A stretch of 7,459 nt of DNA. Origin: Ardenticatenales bacterium. Its GTDB lineage: Bacteria > Chloroflexota > Anaerolineae > Ardenticatenales > Ardenticatenaceae. Under the pieces are notes generated by a model. It searched no databases and was not told where the DNA came from. It saw only the letters and a program-made list of their open reading frames with translations. Below, in pieces: positions 4,660-7,459 of this stretch (within the stretch, counting starts at the first letter, position 1; each line of letters opens with the position of its first letter). The translations under genes and the position numbers were made by a program. The stretch lies in assembly GCA_013812995.1 (NCBI GenBank), contig JACCSL010000695.1:1-7459 (forward strand), read 5' to 3'.

Positions 4660-5967
4660 ATGCCCGATTTGCCCCAGAGAGAACAAAATAGTGACATGCA
4701 GCGCCACTCGTTGCCCAGTGCGGAGAACGTGACCCTGCGGCGGCTGGACAATGGCATCCTGCTGGCCGCGCGCGAGAACTTTACCAGCCCGGCGGTGGTT
4801 CTGGGCGGGCTGCTCCAGGTGGGCTCAATGGATGAGCCCGATGACAAAACGGGGCTGGCGAACATGACGGCGGCCCTGCTCTCGCGCGGCACCCAGGCGA
4901 TGGACTATGATGCTCTGAACGAGGTCATTGAGGGGGTCGGGGCGAGTGTGAGCATCTATGGTCGCACGCACACGACGGCGGCCTCCACCAAGAGTCTCGT
5001 TGAGGATTTCCCCATCATCCTGACACAGATGGTGGAGATGCTTCGTTACCCCACCTTCCCGGCCGATCATCTGGAGCGCATCCGGGCGCAGCGCATTACC
5101 TCCCTGCACGAGCGCATGACCAACACGCGGTCCGTGGCGGAAATGCTCTTTTACGAGAGCGCCTATCCCCTGGGCCATCCCTACCATCGCGATGCCAGTG
5201 GCACCCCGGAGAGCATCGCGGCCCTCACCAGGGACGAGTTGATCGAGTTTCATCGCGCGCACTATGGCCCGGACGGCGCGATCTTCGTGGTGGTGGGCGC
5301 GGTGGCCGCTGAGGAGGCGCTGGACCTCCTGGAAGCAGCCCTGGGAAGTTGGGCTCCCTTGCCGGAACCGCCCATCAGCCGGGTCGTGGCCCCCGTGGCG
5401 TGGCCCGAGCAGCCCATCAGCAAGTTCCACGCGATGCCCGGCAAAACGCAGAGCGACCTGGTCTATGGCCTGCCCACGATTCCACGCAACGACCCGGATT
5501 ATATGGCCCTCCAGATGGCGAATCTGGTGCTTGGTGTCTTTGGCATGATGGGACGCATCGGAAAAGTGGTGCGGGACGAGCAGGGGCTCGCCTACTACGC
5601 GCGCAGCGGCATCGATGCCACCCTGGGACCCAGCGCGTGGACCGCCAGCGCGGGCGTCAGCCCGGACAAGGTCGAGCAGGCGCTCCAGGCGATCAAGACA
5701 GAGTGGGTTCGCATGGGAAGCGAGCTGGTGCCGGAGGAGGAGTTGAACGACAGCAAGGCGCTGATGAGTGGCTCCCTTCCGCTCCGCCTGGAGACCAACG
5801 AGGGCGTGGCGCGCACCCTGCTGGATATTCTCTACTACGACCTGGGACTTGATTATCTCCTCACCTATCGCGAGCGGGTCGCGGCCATTAGCCCCGAAGA
5901 GGTGCGCCGCGTCAGCCAGCACTACTTTGACCCGGCCCATGCGATACTGGCCGTGGCAGGACCCTAG
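4660..5967 (+). CDS. M16 family peptidase-like protein, non-catalytic partner subunit
   Basis: A 435-residue M16 fold protein whose zinc site is gone. In the segment aligned gap-free with the upstream protein (GISHWVEHMMFKGT against GLANMTAALLSRGT), the ligand and base positions become Asn68, Ala71 and Ala72. It retains the C-terminal substrate-binding R/Y pair: Arg299 in 'MMGRIGKVVRDEQGLAYY' and Tyr312, with the canonical 13-residue spacing. This is the alpha-MPP-like half of a heterodimer with the upstream subunit. The ATG at 4660 is chosen because ACGGAG (4645-4650) lies 9 nt upstream; an in-frame ATG at 4600 would start inside the previous gene and translate heptamer repeats, and ATG 4696 is a weaker alternative. 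There is no signal peptide. The stop codon overlaps the Shine-Dalgarno of acpS, indicating one operon. Confidence 0.92.
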   Translation: MPDLPQREQNSDMQRHSLPSAENVTLRRLDNGILLAARENFTSPAVVLGGLLQVGSMDEPDDKTGLANMTAALLSRGTQAMDYDALNEVIEGVGASVSIYGRTHTTAASTKSLVEDFPIILTQMVEMLRYPTFPADHLERIRAQRITSLHERMTNTRSVAEMLFYESAYPLGHPYHRDASGTPESIAALTRDELIEFHRAHYGPDGAIFVVVGAVAAEEALDLLEAALGSWAPLPEPPISRVVAPVAWPEQPISKFHAMPGKTQSDLVYGLPTIPRNDPDYMALQMANLVLGVFGMMGRIGKVVRDEQGLAYYARSGIDATLGPSAWTASAGVSPDKVEQALQAIKTEWVRMGSELVPEEELNDSKALMSGSLPLRLETNEGVARTLLDILYYDLGLDYLLTYRERVAAISPEEVRRVSQHYFDPAHAILAVAGP

Positions 5968-5975
5968 GAGGCACT

Positions 5976-6338
5976 ATGCTAGCGTGCGGCGTCGATTTCA
6001 TCGCCATCGAGCGGATCGAGGCAGCCAGGGAGCGCTTCGGCGTTCGCTTTCTGGACCGTATCTTCACGCCCGCCGAGCAGGCCCATTGCGCGGGCCGCCC
6101 TCACTCACTGGCAGTGCGCTGGGCCGCCAAGGAGGCCGTGGGCAAGGCGCTCGGCTGCGGGATCGGCGATGTGAGATGGCAGGAGATCGAAGTGCTGACT
6201 GACGCGCGCGGGGCACCTACCCTGCGGCTCTATGGGGCTGCCGCGCGGCTGGCCTCGGAGCGGGACCTGCATCAGTGGGCGGTTAGCCTCACCCACGATA
6301 ACGGACAGGCCCTGGCCTTTGTCGTGGCGATGGGCTGA
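5976..6338 (+). CDS. acpS: Holo-[acyl-carrier-protein] synthase
   Basis: Transfers the 4'-phosphopantetheine arm from coenzyme A to the conserved Ser of acyl carrier protein, activating it for fatty acid synthesis; Mg2+-dependent and cytoplasmic. At 120 residues it has the standard AcpS length (trimeric group). Motifs: N-terminal GVDFIAIERIE with metal-binding Asp7; RIFTPAE (28-34); WAAKEAVGKALG with metal ligand Glu53 and Lys57 (49-60); IGDVRWQEIEV; GAPTLRLYG; and C-terminal WAVSLTH....ALAFVVA. The Shine-Dalgarno TAGGAGG (5965-5971) overlaps the TAG stop of the M16 partner, and ATG follows 4 nt later, so translational coupling with the peptidase pair is likely. In many bacteria acpS neighbours alr, nnrD or recO genes, so its place behind an M16 pair is a different context. 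Function is well supported. Confidence 0.95.
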   Translation: MLACGVDFIAIERIEAARERFGVRFLDRIFTPAEQAHCAGRPHSLAVRWAAKEAVGKALGCGIGDVRWQEIEVLTDARGAPTLRLYGAAARLASERDLHQWAVSLTHDNGQALAFVVAMG

Positions 6339-6340
6339 CC

Positions 6341-7459
6341 ATGCGGGAGCGTATCGGAGGGGTTGCGTTCGACCAACTGATCGACGAGGTAAGTGATCTC
6401 ATTTTCGTGCTGGGGCCTGGCTTCAGAATCTGCTATCTGAACCAGGCCGTGGAACGCACTCTCGGTTGGTCTGCAAAGGAATTATTGGGGAAGAGGGGAC
6501 TGCGGCTCGTACTTCCCGAGGATCGACCGACTTTCCGCCAGAGCCTGCGCGAGCGACCTCTCGCGCCCGAACTCTCTGTGCAGTTGCGGGTTCGGATACG
6601 CTCGGGCGACTATCGCCTGCTGCGGCTGCGGGCCTCGCTCTCGTGGGAGGAAGACGGACGCTTCCAGCAGGCGCGAGTCATCGCGCAGGATGTGACGGAG
6701 CAGGTGGCGCTACGCCATGCCCACAGCAGCCGCGCGACCCACTTCAGCGCGCTCATGGACCTTTTCCAGCAGGAGGTGGTAGATGCCCCACCCATGCACC
6801 TGCTTCAGAGCCTGTTGGACCTGGCCATCGAGACCATCCCCGATGCGCAGCGCGGTACCATTCTCCTACGTGGCCCCAGCGGCTTTCGCTTTGTTGCCTC
6901 TGTGGGTTGGCCCCTGGAGGTGCTCCAGCGCCTCGACATGCCCCTGGATGATGAGCACAACGAGTTGCTGCGCCGCAGCGGCATCAAGGTCATTCGCCTC
7001 GCCTACGACCCCCAGCAACTCCTCGATCTGGGGGAGCCTACCGAACTCATCGAGCAGCTTCGTGCTATCGGCACCTACGATATCAGGGTCTCGCTGCGCG
7101 CCCCCATCCTGCTGGAGGGCGAGTTGTATGGGTACTTCAACCTGGACAACATGGATCGCCCCGCCGCCTTTGATGACCTGGCACAGGAAGCCCTGATTCT
7201 CTTTGCAGGACAGGCAGCGGTAAGCCTGAAATACCAGCAGATGCTGGACCAACTGGCGAGTGCCAGCAAGGAGAGCCGCCGTCAGGCCACCCGCCAGAGC
7301 CTGATTGCCCGCATTGCCACGATTATCAACTCCACACTTGATCTGGAGGACGTGTTCGCGACCTCGCTTGCTCTCATCAGCGAGGCCATCGATGTGCAGA
7401 AGGCGGGCATCGTGCTCTTCGATTGGAAGCGCCGGGTGGGTAGCCTGGTGGCGCAGTGG
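6341..7459 (+). CDS. PAS-GAF-GAF sensor protein, N-terminal part (3' truncated)
   Basis: ATG 6341 lies 2 nt after the acpS stop codon. The frame stays open for 373 codons to the window edge, so the output domain is missing. Residues 8-125 form a PAS domain with PAC motif (FDQLIDEVSDLIFVLGPG, YLNQAVERTLGWSAKELLG, then VIAQDVTEQ). Residues ~150-300 form a GAF domain (LLDLAIETIPDAQRGTILL, VSLRAPILLEGELYGYFNLD, ALILFAGQAAVSLKYQQML). A short helical linker (300-320) leads into a second GAF beginning 'LIARIATIINSTLDLEDVF...AGIVLF'. There is no transmembrane segment, so it is probably a cytoplasmic sensor. The C-terminal output is likely a histidine kinase, diguanylate cyclase or PP2C phosphatase; the sequence cannot decide. 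There is no clear Shine-Dalgarno, so translation is probably coupled to acpS. No cofactor-ligating residue is recognised with confidence. Shadow frames in the same region are not genes. Confidence 0.85.
   Translation, partial: MRERIGGVAFDQLIDEVSDLIFVLGPGFRICYLNQAVERTLGWSAKELLGKRGLRLVLPEDRPTFRQSLRERPLAPELSVQLRVRIRSGDYRLLRLRASLSWEEDGRFQQARVIAQDVTEQVALRHAHSSRATHFSALMDLFQQEVVDAPPMHLLQSLLDLAIETIPDAQRGTILLRGPSGFRFVASVGWPLEVLQRLDMPLDDEHNELLRRSGIKVIRLAYDPQQLLDLGEPTELIEQLRAIGTYDIRVSLRAPILLEGELYGYFNLDNMDRPAAFDDLAQEALILFAGQAAVSLKYQQMLDQLASASKESRRQATRQSLIARIATIINSTLDLEDVFATSLALISEAIDVQKAGIVLFDWKRRVGSLVAQW

Noticed and set aside
6466..7196. Alternative frames inside the sensor gene region on both strands
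   Set aside because: They overlap the PAS-GAF-GAF frame starting at 6341, which shows continuous domain homology to the window end. The alternatives are Ala/Arg/Pro-rich shadows.

Overview
The window reads as a GC-rich bacterial chromosome segment with every supported gene on the + strand. Intergenic gaps carry two kinds of repeat: AT-rich CGTTTTA heptamers and GC-rich CCCTC/GAGGG palindromic elements. From memory, this mix and the M16 peptidase pair suit Chloroflexota, but no rRNA or lineage-defining marker is present, so the placement is inference.

Layout. (1) 1-836: the 3' end of an FAD-dependent amine-oxidase-type oxidoreductase, cut by the window edge. (2) 837-1129: a gene-free gap with a palindromic element enclosed by a perfect 23-bp inverted repeat, then CGTTTTA heptamers that fold back just upstream of the next ribosome binding site. 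(3) 1130-2560: a UDP-glucose/GDP-mannose 6-dehydrogenase family enzyme, so this end probably belongs to a surface-polysaccharide or nucleotide-sugar region. (4) 2561-2904: a second gene-free gap holding a 7-bp hairpin, a second, larger copy of the palindromic element with its own unrelated outer arms, and a terminator-like hairpin. (5) 2905-3225: a small unknown protein of lower GC, with an excellent Shine-Dalgarno. (6) 3332-7459: a tightly packed run of an M16 zinc peptidase with an intact zinc site, a catalytically dead M16 partner, holo-ACP synthase (acpS), and the N-terminal part of a PAS-GAF-GAF sensor that runs off the window. The sensor gene has no stop codon inside the window.

How the genes work together. 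The two M16 proteins are complementary. The first keeps HxxEH plus the distal Glu but has lost the C-terminal Tyr of the R/Y pair. The second has lost the zinc ligands but keeps R/Y. This is the signature of an obligate heterodimeric peptidase. acpS follows with its Shine-Dalgarno overlapping the upstream stop codon, and the sensor starts 2 nt after acpS, so co-transcription is likely. No functional link between peptidase, acpS and sensor can be read from the sequence. The most unusual material is the intergenic repeat architecture, not the genes.
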